Shown: positions 26,770 through 35,746 of the stretch, piece by piece
Numbering within the stretch: position 1 is the stretch's first letter
How the letters are laid out: every line of letters begins with the position of its first letter
From: Nocardia thailandica NBRC 100428
GTDB taxonomy: Bacteria > Actinomycetota > Actinomycetes > Mycobacteriales > Mycobacteriaceae
Assembly: GCF_000308795.1 (NCBI RefSeq)
Contig: NZ_BAGK01000061.1
Span: 1 to 52,806, forward strand
Length of the DNA stretch: 52,806 bases
Direction of reading: 5' to 3'
The notes under the pieces: model-generated
Told to the model about the DNA's origin: nothing
Database searches by the model: none
The model's input: only the letters and a program-made list of their open reading frames with translations
Made by a program: the position numbers and the translations under genes

Positions 26770-27729
26770 TCAGTCGCCGTCCAGGTCGACCGGCTCCACC
26801 CCGTCCCGGTCCGCCCATTCCAGCAGCGGGGCGATGTCGAAGACCGCGTCGTCGATTCCCGCGTGCAGGTCCCCGAGTTCGGCGAAGCGGGCGGGCACCG
26901 TCGCCATGGTGAAGTCGCGCGGGTCCACCGCGTCGATCTCGTCCCAGCGCACCGGCGTCGACACCGTCGCCTCCGGCACGCCGCGCACGGAGTAGGCGGC
27001 CGCGATCGTGTGGTCGCGGGCGTTCTGGTTGTAGTCGACGAACAGCTGCGCCGGGTCGCGGTCCTTGCGCCACCAGGTCGTGGTGACGTCGAGCGGCGCG
27101 CGCCGTTCGACCTCGTGCGCGAAGGCCAGGGCCGCCCGCCGCACGTCGGCGAACCCGTGCTCGGGGGCGATCCGCACGTAGACGTGCAGGCCCGAGCCGC
27201 CCGAAGTCTTGGGCCACCCCACCGCCCCCAGCTCGTCGAGGACCTCGCGCACCACCCCCGCCACCCGCTGCACCCGCGACCACGGGCAGTCCGGCCCCGG
27301 GTCCAGGTCGATGCGCCACTCGTCCGGGCTCTCGGTGTCGGCGGCGCGCGAGTTCCACGGATGGAACTCCACCGTCGACATCTGCACCGCCCACACCACG
27401 TCCGCGAGTTCGCGCACGCACAGCTCGTCGGCGTGCCGCCCGTACCGGGGAAAGAACACCCGCACCGTCGGCACCCAGTCCGGCGCCCCCGAGGGCAGCC
27501 GCTTCTGGTGGACCTTGTCCCCCGCCAGCCCCTTCGGGAAGCGGTGCAGCATGCACGGCCGATCGCGCAGCGCGTTGACGATGCCGTCGCCCACGCTGAG
27601 GTAGTAGTGGACGAGGTCGAGTTTCGTGGCTCCCGTCGCAGGAAAGTACACCCGGTCCGGATTGCTCACCCGCACCGTCCGTGTCCCGACCTCGAGCTCC
27701 ACCGCCGGGGTGGAGGACTTACCAGCCAC
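26770..27729 (-). CDS. Stand-alone LigD-type DNA polymerase/primase domain protein
   Basis: A 319-residue member of the archaeo-eukaryotic primase superfamily, like the polymerase domain of LigD used in non-homologous end joining. The visible active-site set is complete: the metal-binding pair in RIDLDPGPD (Asp141 and Asp143), SGGSGLHVY at 176-184 and Asp232 in VDYNQNARDHTIAA. EFHPWNSR at 121-128 shapes the template site. It lacks ligase and phosphoesterase domains, so it is a separate PolD/PrimPol-type protein, as seen for Rv0269c and Rv3730c. The GTG at 27729 is chosen from the conserved beginning and because TATCGT lies seven bases before it. No ku or ligase gene is present nearby. It could serve repair gap-filling or RNA-primed joining. 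Confidence 0.9.
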   Translation of the reverse strand: MAGKSSTPAVELEVGTRTVRVSNPDRVYFPATGATKLDLVHYYLSVGDGIVNALRDRPCMLHRFPKGLAGDKVHQKRLPSGAPDWVPTVRVFFPRYGRHADELCVRELADVVWAVQMSTVEFHPWNSRAADTESPDEWRIDLDPGPDCPWSRVQRVAGVVREVLDELGAVGWPKTSGGSGLHVYVRIAPEHGFADVRRAALAFAHEVERRAPLDVTTTWWRKDRDPAQLFVDYNQNARDHTIAAAYSVRGVPEATVSTPVRWDEIDAVDPRDFTMATVPARFAELGDLHAGIDDAVFDIAPLLEWADRDGVEPVDLDGD

Positions 27730-27736
27730 GAAGGTG

Positions 27737-27742
27737 ACGATA
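27737..27742 (-). promoter_or_regulatory. -10 box of the polymerase gene
   Basis: TATCGT on the minus strand lies seven bases before the GTG at 27729, without a ribosome site. This again suggests leaderless transcription. Confidence 0.45.
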
Positions 27743-27799
27743 GTGCGAGGACAGGAATTCCGCCGGAAACCGACCACGGACGGCGAGCCTACGAACGAG

Positions 27800-27877
27800 G
27801 ATGCGGCACCGACCCCACCACGACGGGCCGACCCCGAGGACGCGGCACCGACCCCACCACGACGGGCCGACCCCGAG
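27800..27877. repeat. Tandem duplication of a 39-bp unit
   Basis: Two copies (27800-27838 and 27839-27877) differ at one base. Each holds GCGGCACCGACCCC and ACGACGGGCCGACCCCGAG. They sit in the gap between the polymerase gene and the small secreted protein gene. The length is 13 codons, but no gene there is credible. Confidence 0.85.
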
Positions 27878-27899
27878 GAGGCCCCGCCGCGCAGCGGCG

Positions 27900-27991
27900 G
27901 TCGCGGCCGCCCCGACGAAAAGAGACCCGAGACAATGCGCCGAAGGCGCGAGTATCGGGTCTCTTTTCGTCGGGGCCCGAAGGGCCGCGAC
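27900..27991. terminator. Large nested inverted repeat, probable terminator of the small secreted protein gene
   Basis: Perfect 21-bp arms lie at 27910-27930 and 27955-27975. A nested GCGCC-GAA-GGCGC hairpin sits in the loop (27937-27949), and outer 9-bp arms GTCGCGGCC/GGCCGCGAC are at 27900-27908 and 27983-27991. The arms contain AAAAGAG/CTCTTTT, so a T-run is available on either strand. It lies directly downstream of the minus-strand gene that ends at 28014. Confidence 0.7.
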
Positions 27992-28013
27992 TCGAGCGCG
28001 CCAGCGCTCAAAA

Positions 28014-28403
28014 TTACAGCTCGTACACCCCGAACGCCCGGTTCTGGATGCACATCGGCATGACGTGGACCTGCTTGGTCCATTCGTAACGCGCGGCGGC
28101 TTCGACGGTTTCGCGTTCGGCTACGCAGACGCTGACGGTGCCGGGCAGGGTGAGCGGGTTCATCACGGCCAGGGGGATGCCCGCGTGGATGCCGCTGTAG
28201 AGGCCGCCGTCGAAGCACAGCGGGGTGATGGCGATGCCGCGTGCGGCGCTCTCGCGGTCCGCGGCGGCCTGCGCGCCGGGCACGCCGGAGCAGTCGAGCG
28301 GGTTGGCGTTGGTGGCGTGCGCGGGGGCGGTGAACAGGGTGAAGCCGGCCGCGCAGCCCGCGGCTACCGCCGTCAGGGATCGAGCAATCGTGGTCCAGGT
28401 CAT
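28014..28403 (-). CDS. Small secreted protein of unknown function
   Basis: A 129-residue protein that is not recognised. It has a clear Sec signal peptide (positively charged start, hydrophobic core LTAVAAGCAAGFTLF, cleavage after APAHA at about residue 30). The mature part has four cysteines (38, 63, 93 and 118), which could form two disulphides, and is otherwise neutral and Ala/Gly-rich. Sequence after the signal begins TNANPLDCSGVPGAQ. Codon use is like that of neighbouring real genes. The ATG at 28403 is fixed by the signal peptide. The gene stands alone between the O-methyltransferase and polymerase genes on the same strand and is followed by a large hairpin. Confidence 0.75.
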   Translation of the reverse strand: MTWTTIARSLTAVAAGCAAGFTLFTAPAHATNANPLDCSGVPGAQAAADRESAARGIAITPLCFDGGLYSGIHAGIPLAVMNPLTLPGTVSVCVAERETVEAAARYEWTKQVHVMPMCIQNRAFGVYEL

Positions 28404-28475
28404 AGCGGCATTGAATCATCGGTGTGCCGGTTCACCGGCGAGCGATACGGCGTGTCGTGCGGTGTGGCGTGCGTG

Positions 28476-29570
28476 TCAGCGGCCGGGTGTGGCGGTCGCG
28501 GTGAGGATGCAGTCGGGGGCGGCGGTGGGGACGAGTTCGGTGAGGGTGAAGCCGCCGCGGGCGAGCAGGTCGCGGAACTGGGCCTCGGTCCGTTCGTGTC
28601 CGGTGGCGTTGACCAGCATCTCCAGGTCGATGAATTGGCCCGCGTGCGGGCGCCGGTGGTCGGGCAGGACCAGTTCGATCAGCAGCAGGGTGGCGCCGGC
28701 GGGCATGCCGGCGCGGACGGTGCGCAGGATCTGTTCGGCTTCGGCGTCGGACCAGTCGTGGACGATGTGCTTGAGCAGGTAGGCGTCGGCGCCGCCCGGG
28801 ACGGTGTCGAAGAAGGAGCCGGCCTCGGTGGTGCAGCGGCTCTCCAAGCCGGCGGCGGCGATCTCGTCGGGCGCGGCGGCGACGACGTCGGGCAGGTCGA
28901 ACAGGACGCCCGTGCTGCCGGGATGGCGCCGCAGGACCTGGAGCAGGAAGCTGCCGCGGCCGCCGCCGACGTCGACGATGCTGGCGTGCCTGCCGAAGTC
29001 GTAGGAGGCGAGCAGGGGTTCGACCGAGAGGTTGGTCGCGCTGGTCATGGCGTTGTCGAACAGGTCGCCGATGTCGCGGTGTTCGGCGGCGTAGGCGAAG
29101 AATTCCTTGCCGTCGAGGACGGGCCCGACGGAGCGGCCGGTGCGGACGGCGTCGGTGAGGTGGCTCCAGTGGTTGCGGTGGAAGGCCGAGCCGAAGAAGC
29201 GGGACAGGTCACGCAGGCTGACCGGTGAGTCGGCGCGCAGCGCCGAGCCGACGCGGGTGAGGGCGTAGGTGCCGTCGCGGCGCTGGGCGAAGACCCCGAA
29301 GGCGACGAGCAGCCGCATCAGCCGCCGCAGCGCGGCCTCGTCGGCACCGGTGGCGACGGCGAGGTCGGCCGCCGAGCGGGGTCCGGCGCCGAGTTCGTCG
29401 GCGATACCGAGGTCGGCGGCGGTGGCGATCGCCTGGGCGAGGAACCCGCCGAGCTGCATCTCGAGCAGCGCGATGTGGCCGGGGACGAGCGTGCGGTAGG
29501 CGACCGCGAGCCCGTAGCGCACCCGCTCGACGGCGCGCAGTACCGGCAGCGGCGGAATCCTCGACACCAT
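28476..29570 (-). CDS. SAM-dependent O-methyltransferase, family 2
   Basis: A 364-residue protein of the Methyltransf_2 (COMT/hydroxyneurosporene methyltransferase) type. An N-terminal winged-helix dimerisation domain (about residues 35-115, AATAADLGIADEL and LRRLMRLLVAFGVFA) precedes the Rossmann domain. The SAM site is DVGGGRG at 200-206. LKHIVHDWSD holds the catalytic-type histidine at about 271. Such enzymes methylate hydroxyls of phenolic or polyketide secondary metabolites. No biosynthetic cluster surrounds it, so the substrate is open. Its neighbours in the same direction are recQ upstream, behind a hairpin, and the small secreted protein downstream. Confidence 0.9.
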   Translation of the reverse strand: MVSRIPPLPVLRAVERVRYGLAVAYRTLVPGHIALLEMQLGGFLAQAIATAADLGIADELGAGPRSAADLAVATGADEAALRRLMRLLVAFGVFAQRRDGTYALTRVGSALRADSPVSLRDLSRFFGSAFHRNHWSHLTDAVRTGRSVGPVLDGKEFFAYAAEHRDIGDLFDNAMTSATNLSVEPLLASYDFGRHASIVDVGGGRGSFLLQVLRRHPGSTGVLFDLPDVVAAAPDEIAAAGLESRCTTEAGSFFDTVPGGADAYLLKHIVHDWSDAEAEQILRTVRAGMPAGATLLLIELVLPDHRRPHAGQFIDLEMLVNATGHERTEAQFRDLLARGGFTLTELVPTAAPDCILTATATPGR

Positions 29571-29611
29571 GTCCGGCCTCCCGGGGCGGATGGACGTTGC
29601 GCGTGCTCGGA

Positions 29612-29633
29612 CACAGCCCGTCCGAGGGCTGTG
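29612..29633 (-). terminator. Hairpin between recQ and the O-methyltransferase gene
   Basis: CACAGCCC and GGGCTGTG form a perfect 8-bp stem with a six-base loop. It lies about 110 bp past the recQ stop and 42 bp before the methyltransferase start. It may end the MBL-rtcB-recQ transcript. Confidence 0.5.
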
Positions 29634-29740
29634 CCGGTCACCCTACGCCCGCCGGTGAGGTCGATGCGGTGTTCGCCGACCACGACGCGCGGGCCGGTTG
29701 CGCTCGCGTGCCCGGCGCGAAGGGGCGCGGCGTCCGGTGC

Positions 29741-31846
29741 TCAGGTGGGGGTGGCCAGGGCGAAGGGCAGGACGGCGGGGGCGCCGCTGCGGCGCAGCGC
29801 GTGGGCGGCGACGGTGAAGGTCCAGCCGGTGTCGGTGAGGGTGTCCACCAGCAGGACGGGGCCGTCGAGGTCGGTGAGGTCGGGGATCTCCCACGAGTCG
29901 AAGAGCCCGGCGACGCGGTGCGCGGAGTTGGCGGCCGAGACCGGCGGCCGGTCGGGGCGCTGGTGCAGGGTGCCCAGGTCGCGCAGGCGGCCGACGTGCG
30001 CCAGGCGTGCCGCGAGATCGGCGGTGCGCCGGGGGTGACGCGGGTTCTCCATGGCCAGCACCGCCGTCGGCCGCCGCGCCCAGTCCCAGTCCCGCAGCAC
30101 CGCGACGCAGGCGTCGAAGACCGCGTCGGGCACCGGCCCGTCGGGTTCGTCGAGCAGCGCGCGCAGTCGCTGCCCCCAGCCCAGGTCGGTGAGCCTGCCG
30201 AGCACGCGCCCGGTCTCCGCGCCGTCGGAGATCTTGCCCGACAGCGGGATGCCGAGCTTGGCCATGCCGGTCGGCCATTGTTTGCGCGGCGCGAGGTCGA
30301 GGCCGGGCCGGTCGAGCCGGGCGCGGGTGGCGGCCACCGCGTCGGCGTCGACGGTGGTGTCGGGCCGGGTGCCGGTGCAGTTGTCGCAGCGTCCGCAGCC
30401 GGGTTCGGCGCCGTCGAGCGCGGCAAGGCCGGGGTCGTCGAGCTGGCGCCGAAGGAAGGTCATGCGGCAGGCGGTGGTGCTCTGGTAGTCGATCATCGCC
30501 TGCTGCTCGACCTCGCGGGCGGCCGCGAGACGTTCGTACCGTTCGGCGTCGTAGACCCAGGGTTCGCCGGTGGAGAGCCACCCGCCGCGCACCCGGCGGA
30601 CCGCGCCGTCGACGTCGAGGACTTTGAGCACCATCTCGAGCCGGGAGCGGTTCAGTTCGACCAGGGGTTCCAGGGCGGCGGTCGAGAGCGGCCGCTCGGT
30701 GTCGAGGGCGGCGAGCACCGCGCGCACGATGTGTTCGCGCGGGAAGGCGACCGAGGCGAAGTAGCTCCAGATCCGCGCGTCCTCCGGCCCGGGCAGCAGC
30801 ACCACCTCGGCGCGCTCGGTTCCGCGCCCGGCGCGGCCGACCTGCTGGTAGTAGGCGATGGGGGAGGAGGGGGCGCCGACGTGCACGACGAACCCGAGGT
30901 CGGGTTTGTCGAAGCCCATGCCCAGCGCCGACGTCGCGACCAGGGCCTTGACCTCGTCGGCGAGCAGCGCGGCTTCCAGCGCCTCGCGTTCGGTGGGGTC
31001 GGTCTGGCCGGTGTAGGCGGCCACGGTGTGCCCTTGGCTCGACAGCACGTCGGCCAGGTCGTGGGCGGCGGCGACGGTCAGGCAGTAGATGATGCCCGAG
31101 CCCGGCAGCCGGCGCAGCTGCCCCGACAGCCAGGCGGTGCGGGCGACCGCGTCGTCGAACCGGACCACCGACAGGTGCAGCGACTCCCGGTCCAGGGTGC
31201 CGCGCAGCACGAGGGTGTCGGTGCCGATCTGGCCCGCGACGTCGGTGACCACCCGGTCGTTGGCGGTCGCGGTGGTCGCCAGCACCGGCACGTCCGAGCC
31301 GAGGTCGGCGATCAGGGTGCGGATCCGCCGGTAGTCGGGCCGGAAGTCGTGGCCCCAGTCCGAGACGCAGTGGGCCTCGTCGATGACGACCAGGCCCGCG
31401 TCGGCGGCCAGCCGCGGCAGGACCTGGTCGCGGAAGTCGGGATTGTTCAGCCGCTCGGGGCTGACCAGCAGCACGTCCACCGCGCCCGCGGCGACCCGCT
31501 GATGGATCTCGTCCCATTCGGTGACATTGCCGGAGTTGATCGTCGCCGCGACGACCCCGGCCCGTTCGGCGGCGGCGACCTGATTGCGCATGAGCGCCAG
31601 CAGCGGCGAGACGATGACCGTCGGTCCTCGGCCCGCCGCCCGCAGCAGCTTGGCGGAGATGAAGTACACCGCCGACTTGCCCCAGCCGGTGCGCTGCACC
31701 ACCAGCGCCCGCCGCCGCTGCACCACCAGCGCCTCGATGGCGGTCCACTGGTCCTCCCGGAGGCGGGCGCGCGGACCCGCCAGGTCCCGCAGCAACTGCT
31801 CGGCCGCTTCCCGCAGGTCGGTGGTGGTGCCGGAGGTGGGGGTCAT
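29741..31846 (-). CDS. RecQ family ATP-dependent DNA helicase with C-terminal phosphoribosyltransferase-like motif
   Basis: A 701-residue superfamily-2 3'-5' helicase. Motif I is QRTGWGKS (51-58), motif II DEAH (156-159) and motif VI QVGRAGRG near 335-342. The RecQ zinc module has Cys460 and the cluster CGRCDNC (Cys484, 487, 490). After a winged-helix region there is no HRDC domain. Instead the end (about 662-697) contains VLLVDTLTDTGWTFTVAAHA and VLPFALA, a PRPP-binding-type phosphoribosyltransferase motif. Proteins of this shape occur in actinobacteria; the function of the PRTase-like part is unknown. The ATG at 31846 follows the rtcB stop by 35 bp. The operon order MBL hydrolase, rtcB, recQ suggests a nucleic-acid repair group. 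Confidence 0.88.
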   Translation of the reverse strand: MTPTSGTTTDLREAAEQLLRDLAGPRARLREDQWTAIEALVVQRRRALVVQRTGWGKSAVYFISAKLLRAAGRGPTVIVSPLLALMRNQVAAAERAGVVAATINSGNVTEWDEIHQRVAAGAVDVLLVSPERLNNPDFRDQVLPRLAADAGLVVIDEAHCVSDWGHDFRPDYRRIRTLIADLGSDVPVLATTATANDRVVTDVAGQIGTDTLVLRGTLDRESLHLSVVRFDDAVARTAWLSGQLRRLPGSGIIYCLTVAAAHDLADVLSSQGHTVAAYTGQTDPTEREALEAALLADEVKALVATSALGMGFDKPDLGFVVHVGAPSSPIAYYQQVGRAGRGTERAEVVLLPGPEDARIWSYFASVAFPREHIVRAVLAALDTERPLSTAALEPLVELNRSRLEMVLKVLDVDGAVRRVRGGWLSTGEPWVYDAERYERLAAAREVEQQAMIDYQSTTACRMTFLRRQLDDPGLAALDGAEPGCGRCDNCTGTRPDTTVDADAVAATRARLDRPGLDLAPRKQWPTGMAKLGIPLSGKISDGAETGRVLGRLTDLGWGQRLRALLDEPDGPVPDAVFDACVAVLRDWDWARRPTAVLAMENPRHPRRTADLAARLAHVGRLRDLGTLHQRPDRPPVSAANSAHRVAGLFDSWEIPDLTDLDGPVLLVDTLTDTGWTFTVAAHALRRSGAPAVLPFALATPT

Positions 31847-31881
31847 GGCCCCATTCTGGCCCAGGCCACCGACAGACGGGG

Positions 31882-33097
<1,216 letters not shown>

Positions 33098-33168
33098 GGT
33101 CGGGTCCTTTCATCGACTGGTGTCGACGGTAGGCAACGGGACCCGCCCGACGCATCCGAATTTCCGGG

Positions 33169-33918
33169 TCAGACCGGCACGCGGAACGGGCGCCCGGTCG
33201 GCAGGATCTCCACGCAGGTGCCGGGGGCGAGGTCGGTCGCGGCGTCGCGGTAGAGGTCGGGGCGGTCGCGCACGGCGTCGATCATCAGCCGGTCGCCGAG
33301 GGGTCCGGCGGTGAAGGCGTAGTGGATGGGGACGGCGACGCCGGGGCGCAGGACGCCGGTGAACTCGGCGGCCTCGGCCGCGTCCATCACCACCTGCCGG
33401 CCGAACGGGCGGATCCGCAGGCCGTTGATCGGCAGCAGCGCCAGATCGATCTCCGGGAAGCGCCGGGCGATGTCGTCGAGTTCGCCGACGCGGCGGGTGT
33501 CGGCGCCGAAATACACGGTGTGGCCGTCCATCCGGAGGACGAAGGTGACCTCGTGCACGCCGTGGCTCGCCGGTGTCGCGATCACCTCGACCGGTCCGAG
33601 CCGCGTGCGCTGCCACGGATCGAGTTCGACGACGTTCGGGAATCCGGCGGCCCGGACGCGGGCGCCGATGCCTGCCGCCACCGCGAACGGTACGGACTTG
33701 TCGGGGTAGGCGGCCAGCGCGTCGAGGTCGCAGTGGTCGTAGTGCTCGTGGCTGATGACGACGCCCGCGAGTTCGGGCAGGTCGGCGGCGCCGGGCACGG
33801 CGTGGGGCTCGCCGTGCCGGTAGAACCGCCGCTCGGAGAACCAGGGATCGGTGAGGATGCGGGCGCCGCCGAAGTCGAGCAGGGCGCAGGCGTGGACGAC
33901 GCGGGTGACGGTGAGCAT
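33169..33918 (-). CDS. MBL-fold metallo-hydrolase (UlaG-like)
   Basis: A 249-residue metallo-beta-lactamase-fold protein. The metal-binding signature HEHYDHCD is at about residues 57-64. Further histidine and aspartate ligands appear in TPASHGVHE, YFGADTRR and PIHYAFTAG. The pattern is that of UlaG/RNase Z-like hydrolases (phosphodiesters, lactones or N-acyl lipids). The ATG at 33918 is preferred over GTG 33924 because AGGAG lies five bases before it and overlaps the GTG. It lies 71 bp upstream of rtcB on the same strand and is divergent from a TetR gene through a region with twin palindromes. Substrate unknown. Confidence 0.88.
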   Translation of the reverse strand: MLTVTRVVHACALLDFGGARILTDPWFSERRFYRHGEPHAVPGAADLPELAGVVISHEHYDHCDLDALAAYPDKSVPFAVAAGIGARVRAAGFPNVVELDPWQRTRLGPVEVIATPASHGVHEVTFVLRMDGHTVYFGADTRRVGELDDIARRFPEIDLALLPINGLRIRPFGRQVVMDAAEAAEFTGVLRPGVAVPIHYAFTAGPLGDRLMIDAVRDRPDLYRDAATDLAPGTCVEILPTGRPFRVPV

Positions 33919-33932
33919 GGGCACTCCTGAGA

Positions 33933-33972
33933 AGACAGTTGTCTACTTACGGGTGTCAGTAGACAGCTGTCT
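33933..33972. promoter_or_regulatory. Twin palindromic operators between the MBL and TetR genes
   Basis: AGACAGTTGTCT (33933-33944) and AGACAGCTGTCT (33961-33972) are each palindromic, and together they form a larger inverted repeat (14 of 15 positions) with centres 28 bp apart. The right copy lies between the probable -35 (GTGTCA) and -10 (TAAGGT, 33977-33982) of the TetR gene. The left copy faces the MBL gene. Binding by the TetR protein at 33989 is inferred. Confidence 0.75.
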
Positions 33973-33976
33973 TTGT

Positions 33977-33982
33977 TAAGGT
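33977..33982 (+). promoter_or_regulatory. -10 box of the TetR gene
   Basis: TAAGGT lies six bases before the GTG start at 33989, with the right operator just upstream. Confidence 0.5.
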
Positions 33983-33988
33983 GTCAAG

Positions 33989-34597
33989 GTGTCCGAGAAG
34001 ACGAACGCGCGCAGCCGCAACCGGCGCGGCGAAGGCGCCCGGTTGCGGGACGAACTGATCGCGGCGGCCGGGACCCTGCTCGAAACCCTGGACGGGCAGG
34101 AGTCGCTGTCCCTGCGCGCGGTCGCGCGCGCCGCCGGCGTCGCGCCGCAGAGCGTATACCTGCACTTCGCCGACCGGCGCGAGCTGCTGACCGCGGTCTA
34201 CGCCGAGCGCTTCACCGAATTGCACGCCGCGCTGGTCGCCGCGCGGGAGGCCGCGCCCGATCCCCGCGAGCGGCTGCTCGCCCTGTGCCGCGCCTACGTC
34301 GGCTACGGCACCCGCCATCCCGGTCACTACCGCGTCCTGTTCGGCACCGCGGGCACCCCGGGCTGGGAGCCGACCCCCGATCAGCTCCCCGGCCTGCCGA
34401 CCTTCGACCTGCTCGTCGACGCCGCCGCCGCGTGCGGCAGCGCGCGGCCGACCGAGACCGCGGCCTGCCTGTGGGCGGGCATGCACGGCCTGATCACCCT
34501 GCGTCAGGACCGGCCCAGCTTCCCGTGGCCGGAACTCGACGTGCTGGTCGGGACCATGGCCGAGGCCCACCTCGCCGCCGCGGGCGCACCGGCCTGA
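33989..34597 (+). CDS. TetR family transcriptional regulator with TetR_C_33-like domain
   Basis: A 202-residue regulator. A basic N-terminal tail (TNARSRNRRGEGARLRDEL) leads into the helix-turn-helix SLRAVARAAGVAPQSVYLHF at about residues 45-64. The C-terminal part has ARAYVGYGTRHPGHYRVLFG-type sequence and WAGMHGLITLRQDRPSFPWP, which resembles the TetR/WHG-type ligand domain. GTG 33989 is chosen for the -10 box six bases before it. It is divergent from the MBL-rtcB-recQ set and most likely represses both directions through the twin operators. The inducer is unknown. Confidence 0.88.
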   Translation: MSEKTNARSRNRRGEGARLRDELIAAAGTLLETLDGQESLSLRAVARAAGVAPQSVYLHFADRRELLTAVYAERFTELHAALVAAREAAPDPRERLLALCRAYVGYGTRHPGHYRVLFGTAGTPGWEPTPDQLPGLPTFDLLVDAAAACGSARPTETAACLWAGMHGLITLRQDRPSFPWPELDVLVGTMAEAHLAAAGAPA

Positions 34598-34604
34598 CGC
34601 GGGC

Positions 34605-35564
34605 TCACGCGCCCGGCACCCCGAACGGCTCGGCCGGGGCGAAGCGGTCGGTCACATCGCCGACCAGCCCGTGGACCGACAGGTCGAGCCGCAGGCACCG
34701 GGTGTAGTCGAGGTCGCGCGGCCGCACCCAGACGATGTCCGGACGGAACGAGGATTCGAATCCGTATCGGCCCGCGGTGAGATCGATGAGCGAGCGCCAC
34801 AGCGTCGAGGAGATCTCCGGATGACCGGGATCGGTGACGCCGAACGGCTGGGCTGCGTTGCGCATGACCGACAGCAGCGCCGCGTAGGCCCGGTCGAGGG
34901 TGTCGGTCGCGGGCAGCCGCCCGGAGTAGTAGGCCGCCCGGACGAAACGGTCGGCCGCCGCAGTGGTTCCGGGGATCGACTCGTCGCCACCGAAGCCGTC
35001 GTAGCGGCGCAGATGGTCGAGCTGCTCGTCGAAGGGCGGCGAATTCGTCATCACGGTGTAGGCCCGGTCGTGGTGCACCCGCAGCTCGCCGCCGACGTAC
35101 TCCAGCACGGCCGAGTCGCCGGAGGCGTCGTCGAGGGCGAGGTGGATCGTGGAGACCTCGCCCCGCGCCGACACCGCCTGGACCTGAACGGGTTCGGCGG
35201 CGAGGCCCGCCACCACCGCGGCGACACTGTCGTAGCGGTCGAGCAGGTACTGCAGCCACAGTGCCGCGGTCAGCCCCGGCCGGGTCGTGTCGCGCGGGCC
35301 GAAGTCGGCCTCGGCCAGCCACAGCACGTGTCCGGCCAGGCCCGCCTCGTTCACCCCGTCGGAGCCGGCGATGTCCCAGGCGGCGGCGACCAGGCTGCCG
35401 TACCGCGAGGTCCAGGTCAGCGGATGGGGATCGTCGGCCAGCCCGGTCCGGTCGAGGCCGCGCGGCAGCACCCACAGGTTCGTCGGCATGTCCTCGTGCC
35501 AGTCCATGTTCCGCCCGACCAGGACGCCGTGCCCGCTCCCGGTCCACAACACTCGTGTGCACAT
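34605..35564 (-). CDS. Linear amide C-N hydrolase (choloylglycine hydrolase/penicillin V acylase-like)
   Basis: A 319-residue N-terminal-nucleophile amidase. The initiator Met is followed directly by Cys2 (MCTRVLW), which becomes the catalytic nucleophile after Met removal. GRNMDWHED carries the Arg/Asp substrate residues, with Asp in the MDW motif. DGVNEAGLAGHVLWL and VMTNSPPFDEQL (Asn) continue the family pattern, and an Arg (WRSLIDL) lies near the end. Family members cleave bile-salt, penicillin V or acyl-homoserine-lactone amide bonds. There is no signal peptide. The ATG at 35564 is fixed by the Cys2 rule. It converges on the TetR gene with a 7-bp gap. Upstream 35565-35746 holds no gene. 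Confidence 0.87.
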   Translation of the reverse strand: MCTRVLWTGSGHGVLVGRNMDWHEDMPTNLWVLPRGLDRTGLADDPHPLTWTSRYGSLVAAAWDIAGSDGVNEAGLAGHVLWLAEADFGPRDTTRPGLTAALWLQYLLDRYDSVAAVVAGLAAEPVQVQAVSARGEVSTIHLALDDASGDSAVLEYVGGELRVHHDRAYTVMTNSPPFDEQLDHLRRYDGFGGDESIPGTTAAADRFVRAAYYSGRLPATDTLDRAYAALLSVMRNAAQPFGVTDPGHPEISSTLWRSLIDLTAGRYGFESSFRPDIVWVRPRDLDYTRCLRLDLSVHGLVGDVTDRFAPAEPFGVPGA

Positions 35565-35746
35565 GGGCGCGAGGCTATCCGCGCGAACGCGCAGGTCGCG
35601 GGAGGCCGGGCGAGTGTCGCGGCGACGGCCGACGGACCGAGGACCCGGTGGCGCACGAGGCGCTCCACCCGAACCGGGCCGCGCCCCCGGTCGGCGGCCG
35701 CGCGACGGGACGGTCCGGGCCGGGGGTGGTCGCCCGCGCGCCCCGG

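Noticed and set aside
27800..27877. Possible CRISPR array
   Set aside because: Only two directly abutting copies without spacers and no cas genes; it is a simple tandem duplication.
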